DNA of 64,000 nt from contig JASWHV010000008.1 in assembly GCA_030760725.1 (NCBI GenBank), positions 50,195,671 through 50,259,670 of the forward strand. The letters run 5' to 3'. A program made the translations under genes and the position numbers. Under the pieces are notes generated by a model. That model saw only the letters and a list, made by a program, of their open reading frames with translations, made no database searches and was not told where the DNA came from. Of this stretch, positions 51,240 through 63,042 are shown one piece after another (the first letter of the stretch is position 1; the number at the start of each line of letters is the position of its first letter). This DNA is from Neostapfia colusana. Its lineage: Eukaryota > Streptophyta > Magnoliopsida > Poales > Poaceae.

Positions 51240-54200
51240 TGTAACACCCACGTTTTTCCTCTGGCCCAGCCCACATCCCCCCAAACCCTAACCCTTTTTT
51301 TTCTTCTTTCCTTTTTCTTCTTTCCTGCTTCTTCTCCTTCATCCCGACCCACGCCCTAGCCCCGCCGCCCGCCTCTCCTCACCTCTCGCGCCTCCCTCCT
51401 CAGCGCCTCCCCCGAGCCTCTCCCCGCGCCCGAGCCCCCTAGTCGGCGCTCCCCCAGCTCGCGCGCCGCCTCTCCTCCCTGCCGCCCCCAGCCCACCAGC
51501 GCAGCCCTCCTCCTGACCACAGCACCTTCACCGCCCCTGAGCCAGTGGCCGCCGCTCCCTCCTCCCTCAGCAAGCCGCTCTCCCTCAGCCTCCCGGCGCC
51601 CGACACCTTGCGCCCACCCTTGGGCTCCTCGCCTCGCTCCACCCCTTCCTCCACGCGCCCTCAGCTCGAGCTCTGCCCCTGTTCCGCACCTCCGGCCGAC
51701 GCACCTGCCACCCACCTAAGCCCCACGCCGCCTCCTTCCCCGATGCGCTCCTCACCGCGCCGCCCTCGCACCGGCCCCCCCTTGAAGCAGCTCCGGCAAC
51801 CATGCCCCGGCCTTGCACGCCTCCACCGCCGGCTACCTCCCCCGTGCTCCGCCGCGCCCCCCATGGGCTTCGCCACCGCCGAGCTCGCCCCCCCCCCCTC
51901 GAAGCAGCACTGCGCATCCGCGCCCCCGTCCGGCGAGCCCCGACGCCCTTCGCGCTGCTGCCGGTCGTCGACCCCGCGCCCAACAGCGGCGCCACGAAGG
52001 AGGAACAAGCCCCCGTCGCCTACGCCGCCAAGTCCTATGCTACCGCCACCTCCACCCGCGCGAGCTCCACCCCTGTAAGTTTATCCACCCATACCGCTCC
52101 CCACTGCTCCGGCCTTCTTGGAGCGTTGCAAAGGTTGGCTATTGTTAGGACTTAAAATTTTGCTGAGCATATGGTATTTGTGGCCATCAAGAAGGTGTTG
52201 CAGGGATGAGGCGATGCGGCTGTTCGAGTTGATTAAGGAGCTTACGGCGCCTACCAACCACACATTTGTGCTAGTGCTCAATGCTTATGCCAACTTGAAG
52301 GCCATTGAGGAGGCGTTCCTTTACTTTGATGCCATATTCAGGGACCATGGCATTGATCCCGGCATGGAGCACTATGTTGGAATCATTAAGGACCTGAGGA
52401 AGTCGGGACATCGCAATGAGGCTCTGGAATACATTGAGAAGCTGCCCTTCGAGCCAACACCATTGTGTGGGAGTCACTCCTGAACCTGGCACGAATGGAC
52501 GGTGAGCATCTCCGCCTCTTAATGAATATCCTTTCCTCTTTTGCGGGTCTTTCACGTGCTAACAACGTCTACACTCGCCGAGCCTTAGGCCGCGTCAAGG
52601 ACACGACGAACGTGAAGAAATGATACCCCAACGACATCCCCGACGAGAGTCTAGGGGCATCGCCGCCACCTCTCACCGCGAGGCCTCACCGACGTCTTCC
52701 CGACCCTGCAAACACCCTAGGTGAGTGCCCGACACGATCCTCCTTTGATCCCGCTAGTTAGCATCGAGTAGGGTGGGCTAGCAGATGAAAACCCGTGAAT
52801 GCCGGCGAGTTTTGGTCGTCTCCATGGACGCCGCCGCGCACGGTCACCGCTGTCCAATCTCAAGTGAACGGCCGCGACTAGTCTCGCGTACCGGTTCGGT
52901 GTTTTAAATCACCGCCGCTGAGATCAGACCCAACGGCTCACGTCAAATCCACCTTTTCCCACGGCAATTTTGCGCAGAACCCCCTAGATCTTTGTATCCT
53001 CACAACCGGCCCCCTCCAACTCCCGGTTATTGCGCAAACCACTCCTGGAATACCCTGCTTTAGCATTTAACCCCCTGAATTGTCCTGAACACTTACTAAA
53101 ACACCACACCCCTGAATGTGCTGCCATTTCATTCAGACCCCACCTGTTTAGGTATTTTTACCCCTGGACCCAGTTGGAGTTCACAAAACCCTTCTAAAAT
53201 ATTCTGGAATTACAATTAGGTCCTTGAATGCTTGCTGAAATGGCCCTTTTGCCCCTGCAAAAATCTGTAGTTAACATTGTAGCCCAGTACCATTCTGTAA
53301 ATTCATAAAACCCCCTAAACTTTGCTGCAAAATCACATAAAACACCTTGTAAGGCTCTGGAATTATATTTTAAACCCATGTAAAAACTGCTGTCATTCTG
53401 AAATAGACCCCTGAGTAGCACTATAAATTACCAAAATGCCATGTTTGATCTGTACATGTACTTTAACCCCTTGACAATGCTAGACTTACAGTTTTGCCTA
53501 TGTTTACTTGCTGAAAATGACAAATACCCACTTGTGCAGTTGCTGAAATTACAGAAATACCCATGTTTGGCATTAGGTTCACAACACAACCCTGTGTAAC
53601 TGCTGAAATCATCCCTACAACCCTAGTCAAATTGCTAACTTAGCATGATCACCCCTAAAACCTAATAAAAACTTTACTTAGGTTCCAATAATAGTTGTTT
53701 GCACAAAAGCCCTCACAGGAAAATACACTTGGTGATACGAAAGATAGGATTTTTTTTATGTCTTGACAATTACTACGTTAGAGTGTTGGAATAGCCTTTT
53801 CTTATGTGTTTCCTTGTTATTTTCATTTCACCGTGATGACATGGATCAAATCAGCCCCGATCCGACGTTTGATCTACAAGCCCAAGACTTCGAATGTCAA
53901 GAGTTCAACCACTATACTGAGCAACAATATAAGAAAAAGGCAAGTGCCCTTGACCATTTTGCTCCTTCTTAGGATTATTAGTTAGAATCTGCATGCATTG
54001 TCTTTAACATGAATCCCATGATAGGCTGTTTACTAGAATTTCCATATTATCTCCCTTGTAGCCTGGGTATGGGTTAGCTAGGTTTTACTACATGTCGTTT
54101 ATTAATGCTTAGCCCTGCTTAGTAGATGGGATGGGAGTAATTTACATTAATGTTTAATTATCATGATCATTGAGATGTTGTGTGGAGATATGTATATGGT

Positions 54201-55301
54201 TTATATGTGGGGATGTAGAGATAGGGATCTAGCAGGCTGGTTGGTTTATGGTGGGTGCCGAGTGCACGAGACTCGGGTTTATGGTTAGTGGCCTGTGTAG
54301 ATCCTAAGGACCGGTTCGTGAGACCCGTCAACTGGCTTATACAGTGCCACCACAAGAACTGGTATGGGACAGAGTGACTAAGTAATTAGGTGCATTCCCG
54401 ATGTAGTGTGAGTGTGTGGTAGGTGCGGGGAATGGGAGTCGGGCGGGACTACCCTGGGATCCGCAAGGCTCAAGAGGGGGCCACTGCAGGCGGAGGTGAA
54501 AAAGACTCCAGGAGGCCGCAGGGGTGAAACCTCAGTGGGCTCATGCTCGTCGGGATTCCCTTTGTAAAGGTCACATCGTGATCTCCTGGCCGCACACCTT
54601 AGGAAGTGTGAAATGTGGCTAGCTACCACGGGCAAAAGGGAGGTTTTAGTCCACCTGGCGACAGGGGACGGAATCACGACTTGTGGGTAAAGGGTACAAA
54701 CTCTGCAGAGTCAAAACTGTCTAGACAGCCGTGCTCACGGTCAAGAGCGGGCTGGTAACTCTCTCATGATTAGTATGGTTTGGTTGGTGGTCTTGGATTG
54801 GTTGGTTATGGTATGTGGTTGGTGATTTTGGGAGATGTATACAGTTGGACTTGGAGATACTTGGTTGGGATGGTTGGGACTTTCACCTAGTAAATAGGAT
54901 GCTTAATAAGACTAAGGTATAGGTTGCTTAGTGCATAAGCCGTGTTTAGCCTTTCTTGATTTTTGCCCCATCATGCATAAAACTTTCCCACACTTGCTGA
55001 GTACATTATGTACTCAGGCGTTTGTCTTTTTCCTCTTTTATAATTGTTGCTCAGTGAAAAGAAGATAAAATGAAGACGGTGTGAAGAAGGTCACGTAGCT
55101 GCCAGTCGATTCGCCTGTGGACGGCCCTAGAAGCTTCTCTTCTTCCGCTGCTATCCGAAACTCATTTTTAAGGTATGAATGTCGTTTATATTCGATATAT
55201 ATAACTGTTTATCACTAGCTGTCCTACGTGTATGATGAAACCGATCCTGGCATACACGTAGGTGACGGCCGGTTTTGCTCTTTGTAAAACCGGGCGTGAC
55301 A
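51240..55301 (+). repeat. Right LTR (4062 bp)
   Basis: Near-identical to 46523-50581. Differences seen include T/C near 51859, a longer C run near 51892, C/A near 52828, T/G near 52848, A/C near 53144, C/T near 54246, G/A near 54281, A/C near 54619 and G/C near 54850. Confidence 0.93.
52201..52501 (+). pseudogene. Captured PPR-protein exon (right LTR)
   Basis: Same exon, splice sites and frameshift as at 47484-47781. Identity of the two copies follows from LTR duplication during reverse transcription. Confidence 0.85.
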
Positions 55302-55306
55302 TACAC
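55302..55306. other. Target-site duplication TACAC (right)
   Basis: Copy of 46518-46522. Resumes the copia gag reading frame. Confidence 0.95.
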
Positions 55307-56040
55307 GGAATGGTTACTCCTGATGAAGGTGATGTTGAGGGTGAGGGGGTTGGCGGGTGACGATCCACGGGACGACATGCTCGCACTCAACGCCCTGTGC
55401 AGCGCCGTTACATCAGAGATGGTGTCCGTGATTGCCGAGAAGGAGACCGCGCCTGGGGCACCATCAAGACAATGTGTGTAGGTGACGACCGGGTGAAGAA
55501 GGCAAGCGCGCAGCAGCTACGCCGGCAATTCGACTCGGTGGTGTTCAGAGATGGTGAAACTGTGGAAGAGTATTCTTTGCCCTTGAGTGGCATGGCGGCC
55601 ACTCTAGCCACTCGTGGTGAAAGTGTGGAGGAGGTGAAAAGGTGGTGTAGAAATTGTTTCAAAGTGTACCACAATGTTTCCGGCAGATCGTCCTGGCAAT
55701 CGAGACTCTTCTCGATGTGTCGACGCTTACTCTAGCGGACGCCACTGGAAGATTGAAGGCAGCCGAAGACTCGTTCGAGACACCACCACCGGTGTTACAG
55801 CATGACGGGAAACTGTATCTCACTGAGGAAGAGTGGGATGCTCGGAGGAAGTTACGTGATGCTGAAGGCCGAGGAGGAAGAGGTGGTATTGGGAGAGGCT
55901 CTGGTCGGCGAGGAAGAGGGCGTTCTAATGGACGTCCAAGACCAGACAGTGGGGGCACTTCATCCTCGAGGGGGGCGACGTTGGCACCTGATCAATGCAA
56001 GAAATGTGGGAAGCATGGTCACTAGGACCGAGAGTGCAGG
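55302..56040 (+). pseudogene. Copia Gag, main part
   Basis: Continues the split gag: EWLLLMKVMLRVRGL, ALNALCSAVTSEMVSVIAEK, then in shifted frames QLRRQFDSVVFRDGETVEEY, LPLSGMAATLATRGESVEEV, VLAIETLLDVSTLTLADATG and LTEEEWDARRK. A Gly/Arg-rich stretch precedes a CX2CX4HX4C knuckle near 55995-56038 whose middle is a TAG (CKKCGKHGH-stop-DREC). At least two frameshifts occur (near 55470 and 55650). Confidence 0.87.
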
Positions 56041-57038
56041 TCCTAATGAAGAAGGAGCAGGCTCATGCTGTGCAGGAGGAGGCATCGTTGATGTGTGTGC
56101 GTACAGAGGAAAAGCAAGAGCGTACGACACTGCCTCATTGCCATATGACGGTGAAGGCACCTGTTCAAGTTCAGGAACAGAAAGCTCTTGCACAGCAGGG
56201 TGAGGCTAGAAAGGACCAAGATGCTGAGACTTGGATCATTGACACCGGAGCAACGAACCATATGTCAGGTTCCTCAATGGTGTTTGTGAGAATAAACAAC
56301 CAAGTTCAGGGAATGGTTCAGTTTGGAGATGACTCGGTGGCTAAGATCGAGGGCTGTGGAACAGTGATGTTTTCATGCAAGAATGGAGAACATCGGTTCT
56401 TTGAAGGGGTGTACTACATTCTTCAACTCACGACAAATATCTTGGGTGTGGGTCAGCTAGATGAAGGAGGCTACAAAGTGGTGGTCGAGGGTGGTGAGAT
56501 GTCCATCAGAGAACCAGGAGGGTGTCTGCTTGCCATGGTAAAGCGTCCGCCAAACCGACTCTACGTTCTGTCAGTTAAAATTGCAAGACCTGTATGTTTA
56601 TCTGTCAGAGGGGATGAAGTAGCTTGGCGTTGGCACTCACGGTTGGGGCATTTGAATTTTCCTGCCATGAAGAAGATGGTTCGTGAGGAGCTAGTACGTG
56701 GACTTCCTGATTTCAGCCAGGTGAACCAATTATGTGAGGCATGCTTGGCGGGAAAACAGGGAAGATCACATTTTCCTGACAAAACTGAATACCGGGATCA
56801 TGTCATGGAGTTAGTCCACGGTGACATATGTGGGAAGATAACTCTAGCAACACCAAGTGGCAACCAATATTTTTTGCTGTTGGTGGATGACAAGAGCAGA
56901 TACATGTACATAGCTCTCTTGAAGACAAAAGATCAAGCTGCTGAAGCTATTAAAAGGTTTAAACTTCTGTTAGAAGCAGAAACTGGGAGAAGGCTGGGTA
57001 CATTCAGAACAGACAGAGGAGGGAGTTTAATTCGTTAG
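56041..57038 (+). pseudogene. Copia protease, GAG-pre-integrase and integrase N-part
   Basis: One open frame (from 55995): protease WIIDTGATNHMSGSSMVF near 56230, then GVYYILQLTTNILGVGQL, the zinc-type WRWHSRLGHLNFPAMKKM with CEACLAGKQGRSHFP, then the integrase core VHGDICGKITLATPSGNQYF and LLLVDDKSRYMY (first catalytic aspartate) and TDRGG (second). A frameshift at about 57025 ends the frame before the usual EF of TDRGGEF. Confidence 0.9.
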
Positions 57039-57772
57039 ACTTCCATGAGTACTGTCTTGAAGGAGTGAGACGTCAGACCACTGCCCCCTATTCTCCTCAG
57101 CAAAATGGGGTAGTTGAGCATCGAAATGCTACTGTTGTGGGGACAGCCAGGAGTCTGATCAAGGAAAAGGGGCCACCAAGCTTGTTTTGGGGGGAGGCAG
57201 TACAAACTGCAGTGTATATCTTTAATAGGACCCCAACAAGAAGTGTACAAGGGATGCCACCTTTTGAAGGGTGGTTTGGCAAGAAGCCTTCAGTCCGACA
57301 TCTCAGGACGTTCGGGTGCATTGCTTACGTGAAGAACACATCTCCACACCTGAAGAAACTAGATGACAGAGGCACAAAGATGATATTTGTGGGGTATGAA
57401 AAAGGATCCAAGGCATACCGAATGTATGATCCAGTTTCTCATCGAGTACATGTCAGCAGAGATGTAGTATTTGGAGAGAATGGTCAGTGGGACTGGGGAG
57501 AAATTGACAAAGATGATATTGGAGGTGATGACAGTTTCAGTGTGGAATATCTGGTGATCAGCAGGCAGCACAGAGAGGTAGATGGCTCACCACTCCAACT
57601 CACACCCCAGGCACCTTTAGGAAACATTGAAGAGGGAGAAGATCCTATACAGTTTGTGTCTCCTCCATCAAACTTCAGTGATCAGCTAGATGCAGATCAT
57701 GATGATGAAGCTCCTCTGCGTTTCAGGACAGTGAAAAATATTTTGGGGGAAGTAACACCACTGCAGCAGTGA
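57039..57772 (+). pseudogene. Copia integrase C-part
   Basis: TAPYSPQQNGVVEHRNATVV contains the catalytic glutamate. LFWGEAVQTAVYIFNRTPTR, LRTFGCIAYVKNTSPHLKKL, MIFVGYEKGSKAYRMYDP and VHVSRDVVFGENGQWDW follow, the GKGY region. The frame stops at 57772 in the acidic linker to RT. Confidence 0.9.
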
Positions 57773-58863
57773 TTTCAGAATTTGGGTGATGGAGCATTAC
57801 ATGCAATAAGTGCTGAAGAACCTGCGTCTCTACAGGAAGCTCAATCCAAATTGTGCTGGAGAAGAGCTATGGAGGAAGAGATGCAAGCAATAGAGGAGAA
57901 CAAGACCTGGTCTCTTACTGAACTTCCTGAAGAAGGAAGGCTATAGGCCTGAAATCGGTGTTCAAGCTCAAGAGAGATGAGGAAGGGAAGGTGTTGAGAC
58001 ACAAAGCAAGATTAGTGGTAAAGGGGTATGCTCAGAAGCATGGTGTCGATTTTGATGAGGTTTTCGCACCTGTGGCAAGGCTGGAAGCAGTGAGACTAAT
58101 CCTAGCATTAGCTGCTCATCAGAGTTGGGAGGTTCACCATTTAGATGTTAAGTCTGCTTTCTTGAATGGAGATCTCCAAGAGGAAGTGTTTGTAGAGCAA
58201 CCACCTTGTTTTGTCACACCAAAGAAAGAAAAGAAGGTGCTGAAACTGCACAAGGCATTATATGGTCTTCATCAAGCCCCAAGAGCCTGGAATCAAAAAC
58301 TGGATGAAAGCCTGATCAAAATTGGTTTTCTGAGGTGTCATTCTGATCATGCAGTGTATTGCAGAGGGAGCGAAGAAGGGAGGTTAATTCTTGGAGTGTA
58401 TGTGGATGACCTGGTGGTGACAGGCAACAGGAAAGAAGACATAATGAAATTCAAGAAAGAGGTGACCAGTTTGTTTAGTATGAGTGACATGGGGTTGCTC
58501 CACTATTATCTGGGTATAGAAGTGAGACAACAGAGAGATGGCTTCTACCTGAGTCAAGGAAGCTATGCTAGAAAGATACTGGAGAAAGGAGGCATGGTTA
58601 ACTGTAATCCCTGCAAGGTACCTATGGAGCCGGGACTGAAACTAAGTAAGGCCAATTATTGTCCTCTGGTGGATGTCACTTATTATAGAAGCTTAGTCGG
58701 TAGCCTAGGGTACATGGTAAATACTAGGCCTGATCTGGCTTACTCAGTGGGGTATGTCAGCAGATACATGGAGGAAACTCATTCAGATCATTTGCAAGCA
58801 GTGAAGCATATTCTAAGGTATGTGGAGGAACACTTGACATGGGTCTGTTTTTCCCAAGAGTAA
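57773..58863 (+). pseudogene. Copia reverse transcriptase
   Basis: After a stop and frame change (first block with WRRAMEEEMQAIEENKTWSL near 57860-57920) the 301-residue frame 57958-58863 is open: ARLVVKGYAQKHGVDFDEVF, HHLDVKSAFLNGDLQEEVFV, KALYGLHQAPRAWNQKLDES, LGVYVDDLVVTGN (YVDD at 58399-58410), MSDMGLLHYYLGIEV and YRSLVGSLGYMVNTRPDLAY. All RT catalytic aspartates (LDV and YVDD) are present. The first RT block is detached by a stop near 57944. Confidence 0.92.
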
Positions 58864-59082
58864 GTGTGGAAAGTTTGACATTGAAGGGATTCAGTGATAG
58901 TGACTTTGCTGGTGACATTGATGAAAGGAAGAGTACAAGTGGAATTATTTTCTTTCTTGTAGAGAGTCCTTTAGCTGGCAATCAACAAAACAGAAAATTC
59001 TGACCTTGTCCAGTTATGAAGCTGAATATGTAGTGGCTGCATCGGCTGCCTGTCAAGCAGTATGGCTGGCAAGGCTGTTGTC
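58855..59082 (+). pseudogene. Copia RNase H, truncated
   Basis: Shifted frames give LTLKGFSDSDFAGDIDERKS, TSGIIFFL, then LSSYEAEYVVAASAACQAVW and LARLLS, ending where the gypsy LTR begins. The last RNase H aspartate block and the 3' LTR are gone. Confidence 0.85.
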
Positions 59083-60805
59083 TGTTAGGGCCCGGTCCCG
59101 ATCACGGGGCCGTGCCGCTCGCCCGGGAATCACATTGGGTGGTGCCGTGCGATGCGGCACCCAACAGCACACATAATAAAGCATCATATTACATAAATTA
59201 TGTGGAACGTTACAAAGTGTAAGTTTTACAAATACTTCTCAAAATTATCTACAGCGAAAGACTATTACAACTCACGTCTCATACCTATGCTAAGCAACAG
59301 AGAAGGTGTCCACCCCACGGACCCTTCTCGCTAGCAACACTATCACAATAGCAGCGGCAGGGGTTGCCATGAGTTCACCACTCGGAGAGTTCCGAGTCTC
59401 ATTGGACATCCGTACCTATCAGCGTACAGTTATTACCTGCAAAACAACTTATGCAGTATCCGTGAGGACGAAGCTCAGCAAGACTTAACCGTCACCCTAG
59501 TCATGAAACTCTACATGCTGAAAATAGAGGGCTGAATACAGAAGTTTGCACAAACGATGCTCTTAAGCTAAAGGAGAGTCCTTACTTCCAGTTTTAAGCA
59601 ACTTTTATAGCCCTCGCGTAATTTACATCGAGACTCCACAATCAAACAAGAAACGCTTTATCTCGATGTCACTTACCCGAGGTGAAAGTAACTTTAGTGA
59701 TCTACCCTAGACTCATACAGACCTTGCGCCATTAACGTCGAGACTCCACAATCAAACAAGAAATGCTTTGCCTCGACGCTACTAGCCCAAGGTGGAAAAT
59801 AAATTTAGTGAAAGTGTTGATCATTCCTCTCTCCATTATGAGGATTACACACGAAGCATATTAAGGTTTTTCCTAGTTTATTACTACGTTACAACTCAGT
59901 GTACAAGTATGTCACTACCGCGAGCGACGGTGATTGCAATAAAAAACACCCGGCCGACACGACACGTACGCACGTACTCGATGTTGCACACAGCAACCAT
60001 CACTGACGCCGTACGTGGCAACCTTTCACACGACACCCAAATATCGAACCGGTCCCACTTACTAGGATTAAGTCTCACTACGTCAAACCCTCGTAGAGCC
60101 GACTTCTCTATCCTTTCAGCATCTGCATTAGACGGTGAGGTATGCCTCGACACCCAGGTTAACATGTTACATCGGTTTTCTGGGTCCCATATAGCCAGTA
60201 TGCATCCGGTACACATCTCAAACTTGTCCAGCGGCGCCGCACACGAGAACAGGCCTTAATCGACTCAGACATAGACTAGGTTCACAGAACCACATTCTTG
60301 AGCCTTCTATCCACTGCCCGGTCTCCATTCCCAACTATGAGGATCGATTCCCAACTCTTCCGATTGATCTCCCTTAATCCCGGTTCACGAGTAGGAAACT
60401 GCCCACTCGAGTTTTGCTTCTTTTAATCCACTTTTGTTGACTTGATATCAGCAGTTATAATCAATTGATAATCTACTCTACATTATACTCTAGGGTTTTC
60501 TGGGTCATGCATTTGGAGTGTCATACCACCTAGACTTAATGCAAGAAACTAAATGCTAGACAATATAAAGTGAATACAAATAAAAACTTATAAGTTTTGA
60601 TACAAACCGGGGCTTTCCTTTGTTTTGCAGGGGACTTATATATATGAAGTTCAGTTAGTTAAGACCACTTGGCTTGATCAATTGCTTTCCTCCTTCCTTG
60701 ATCTCCACTCCGACTTCAAATTCTCCACGTAGATACTACACGTAATGAATATACATATATGTTTTGATTGTAAAAGTTTTGCTAACAAGTGCTAAAGACA
60801 AGTTT
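59083..60805 (-). repeat. Gypsy LTR fragment between two copia elements
   Basis: Begins (plus) TGTTAGGGCCCGGTC and matches 11491-13100 ('gggtggtgccgtg', 'gtcccatata.ccagta.gcatccggtacaca', 'cggtctcca'). Reads on the minus strand. It ends near 60805 without the U3 part seen at 13150-15325. Confidence 0.75.
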
Positions 60806-61028
60806 AATACGTGATGCCATGATCAGTAAGAAAAGATCGCAAGTCTGAGTTGACAAATTCTGTACCATTGTCACACTGTAAGGACTGAATATGGAGATGG
60901 AACTGATTTAACACAAGTCGATAGAAATTTCTAATGGTGTAGAAAACATCAGACTTGTGTCTAAGAGGCATGGTCCAAATATAATGTGTAAAGTCGTCAA
61001 GAAGCACAATGTAGTATTTGAAATCCAT
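60806..61028 (-). pseudogene. Copia integrase core fragment
   Basis: FKYYIVLLDDFTHYIWTMPL has the first catalytic aspartate, and LQCDNGTEFVNSDLRSF the second. The glutamate block is lost beyond 60805. A stop separates it from the preceding zinc region. Confidence 0.87.
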
Positions 61029-61133
61029 AACACTTTCAATGGGAGAGGTCCAAATATCACAGTGAAGTAATTGAAATAGAAAGTAGGTTACAGAGTTGGA
61101 GTGTGAAAAGGGCAGATGGACATGACGCCCTCT

Positions 61134-61877
61134 TTAACAAGCATCACAGAGACTAGTTTTATTCATAGGAATGCTAAATTCAGATAGGATAGTGCCTAGA
61201 CTTTTGGAGCCTGGATGCCCAAGTCGCCTGTGCCACAAGGTGCTAGCTGTTGTCATGAGAGCAGTAGCTGTAGAAGACTCGCTTGTACCGAAGAAGGGGT
61301 ATAGTTCACCAGAACTATTGGACCTCATGATCTCCCGATTGCTGAGAAGATCCTTTATTGTGAATCCAAATGGATCAAAGGCAACAGAGCAGCAGTTGTC
61401 AGTGGTAAATTTGCGCACGGATATGAGATTTTTAATTAAGTTTGGAGTGTGTAGAACACGAGACAAGTTGGAAACAGCATGTGGAGTGGCGAGAGAGACA
61501 GAACCAGACCCTTTTACTGGTAAAGTGGAACCATTTCCAACGATAATGCGAAAGGGATTATGCAGAGAAGATCGACAATAATTTGGTATAGTACCTGAAT
61601 CTGCAGTCATATGCCCAGAGGCTCCAGTGTCCATATACCATTCTTGCTGACTGTTTCCTGAATGTTGAGCAGCAGAGTGCAGCGCCTGAAGAAGGTCAGC
61701 AGTGTCAAACGCATGAGGCGTTGATGGAGCAAATTGCGTTGATGGTTGATGCTGCTGAACATGAAAGGCGTGTGCTGAAGGTGGCCTGGATCCTAGTACG
61801 CCAGGACCATTGGCTCCAGTCCAAGGCGCGCGCCAAGCCTGGTTGGAATTGAGCCATGCAGTAAACCATGGTGGCAC
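61134..61877 (-). pseudogene. Copia Gag end, protease and GAG-pre-integrase
   Basis: Open 248-codon frame: tail of Gag, then WYMDTGASGHMTADSG (catalytic DTGA), FRIIVGNGSTLPVKGSGSVS, LHTPNLIKNLISVRKFTTDN, then LWHRRLGHPGSKSLGTIL ending with LCDAC of the zinc-binding site. The catalytic residues are intact. Confidence 0.9.
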
Positions 61878-61941
61878 ATTATGTGACCACGTGTTGGGGT
61901 GGCTACGTCCACCACGCCCACGCCCACGCCCACGAAAGCCG

Positions 61942-62778
61942 CTACGTCCTCGACCACGCAGCTGAGAAGATTAGTTGAGCGCGGTCATTTTGAGGACGGT
62001 TAGGAGTATTGTTGCCGGCAGAAGAATCGTGAACAACTTCAGTTGATTGAAGCGCAGTTTCATGACTCGGCGCGATAGAGGAAGCCAACGTATTTTCGCC
62101 GACGATGAGCTGGTCTCGCGCTTCCATGAACGAAGGAAATGTTGGCATGGCTGGCAAGAGCTGACGCAGTACATGGTTCTTCGGGTTGAGGCCACGGATG
62201 AGTTGGTGCACAAGAGCACGATCCGTGATGGGTTGATCACAGTCAGCCAGCGAATCTGCAAGAGTTTTGAGCTTATGACAATAAGCAGTAGCGGACATAT
62301 CACCTTGAACGAGACCATGAAGCTGTTGCTCGAGATGAACAACATGGCTTGACTTGTTGCCGAGAAAATAATTGGCGATCTTCATCCAGACGCCATGGGC
62401 GGTGATATCATCTTCCATGACGAAGTCGAGTAAATCATCCGCAAGTGTAGCGTGGATCCACATGAGGACGGTGAGATCCTCTTGAATCCAGACGGCGTCA
62501 TCAGGACGAGAAGGCGTGCCGTCGATATGATGACGAAGATTAAACCGACCAAGAACCACCAGAAATAATCGTTTCCACCGACGGTAAGCTGTGGAAAACA
62601 TGTCGAGCCTGACGGTAACAAGGCTGGTGATATTTACTGACTGGGCTGCATTGGCAAGAGAAGGCATGGTGCCAGCGTTGGTGGTGTGTGAGGTGAAGGA
62701 AGATGAGGTCGAGCTCATTGTAGACGAAGCAGATGCCCCGAGAGATTGGCTTGCAGTAGAGGAGAACGTATCTGCCAT
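61942..62778 (-). pseudogene. gag: Copia Gag
   Basis: From ATG 62778 (MADTFSSTASQSLGAS). The frame is also open upstream because it reads through the PBS. UBN2_2-type Gag blocks: SVNITSLVTVRLDMFSTAYR, RWKRLFLVVLGRFNLRHHID, WIQEDLTVLMWIHATLADDL, FLGNKSSHVVHLEQQLHGLV, CHKLKTLADSLADCDQPITD and LVHQLIRGLNPKNHVLRQLL. The frame ends at 61942, and the Gly/Arg-rich region (61900-61945) follows in another frame. Confidence 0.9.
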
Positions 62779-62814
62779 CAATGGGAGCGGAGGGTGGGAA
62801 GACAGGAAGGATCT

Positions 62815-62831
62815 ACGGGGCTCTGATACCA
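62815..62831 (-). promoter_or_regulatory. Primer-binding site
   Basis: Minus-strand TGGTATCAGAGCCCCG directly after the LTR end TTACTTTCA, initiator-Met type. Confidence 0.88.
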
Positions 62832-63030
62832 TGAAAGTAATTGGCTCAACTGACTTATTTGTATTGATCTGTGACGTTTATATAGCCAAGTTTACAAGGA
62901 GGAAGTCAGCCCACATTTACAAGAAGATCACACGATCGTTACATGAGGTGGCCTAATCACGCGGTGCATGTTGCATGTAGATGCTGCAAACGTGGAGGAC
63001 GTTGAAGACTAACAACCTTGCAAAACTACC
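62832..63030 (-). repeat. Copia 5' LTR (outer end not fixed)
   Basis: Plus start TGAAAGTAATTGG is set by the PBS. Minus-strand TATAAACGTCAC near 62880 is a TATA-like box. No partner LTR, so the outer boundary before the next copia fragment is approximate. Confidence 0.65.
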
Positions 63031-63042
63031 GCTCAATAGGCG

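Larger units (their letters stand above)
46523..55301 (+). mobile_element. Young non-autonomous LTR element (LARD-like) with captured PPR exon in each LTR
   Basis: Two 4.06-kb direct repeats (46523-50581 and 51240-55301) with TGTAACACCC...GGGCGTGACA ends flank a 658-bp interior that has a PBS, a PPT and no gene. TACAC duplications bound the whole. By eye the LTRs differ at about eight bases and one 3-bp C-run length change (about 0.2%), so insertion is recent. The very long LTRs with a tiny non-coding interior resemble large retrotransposon derivatives, but the interior is much shorter than in classic LARDs. Ends, PBS and PPT resemble the chromoviruses here, the probable source of enzymes. 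Confidence 0.93.
45932..59082 (+). mobile_element. Ty1/copia element split by a young LTR element, 3' end lost
   Basis: 5' LTR 45932-46312, PBS, gag (split at 46522/55302), zinc knuckle, protease, integrase, RT and RNase H follow on the plus strand. The 3' end of RNase H and the 3' LTR are cut off by a gypsy LTR at 59083. Several frameshifts and a stop in the zinc knuckle show decay. Confidence 0.9.
60806..63030 (-). mobile_element. Ty1/copia element, 3' half lost
   Basis: 5' LTR from 62832, PBS, gag, protease and the first half of integrase read right to left. RT and RNase H are absent where the gypsy LTR fragment begins at 60805. A retrotransposon of a different copia lineage from the ones at 45932 and 63043. 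Confidence 0.87.

Noticed and set aside
46523..55301. Large tandem segmental duplication of a gene-containing 4-kb unit
   Set aside because: TG...CA ends, PBS after the left copy, PPT before the right copy and TACAC target duplications show the two copies are LTRs of one element.
62778..62832. N-terminal extension of copia Gag starting at 62832
   Set aside because: Its first codons are the PBS itself (ATGGTATCAGAGCC). Gag more likely starts at 62778.
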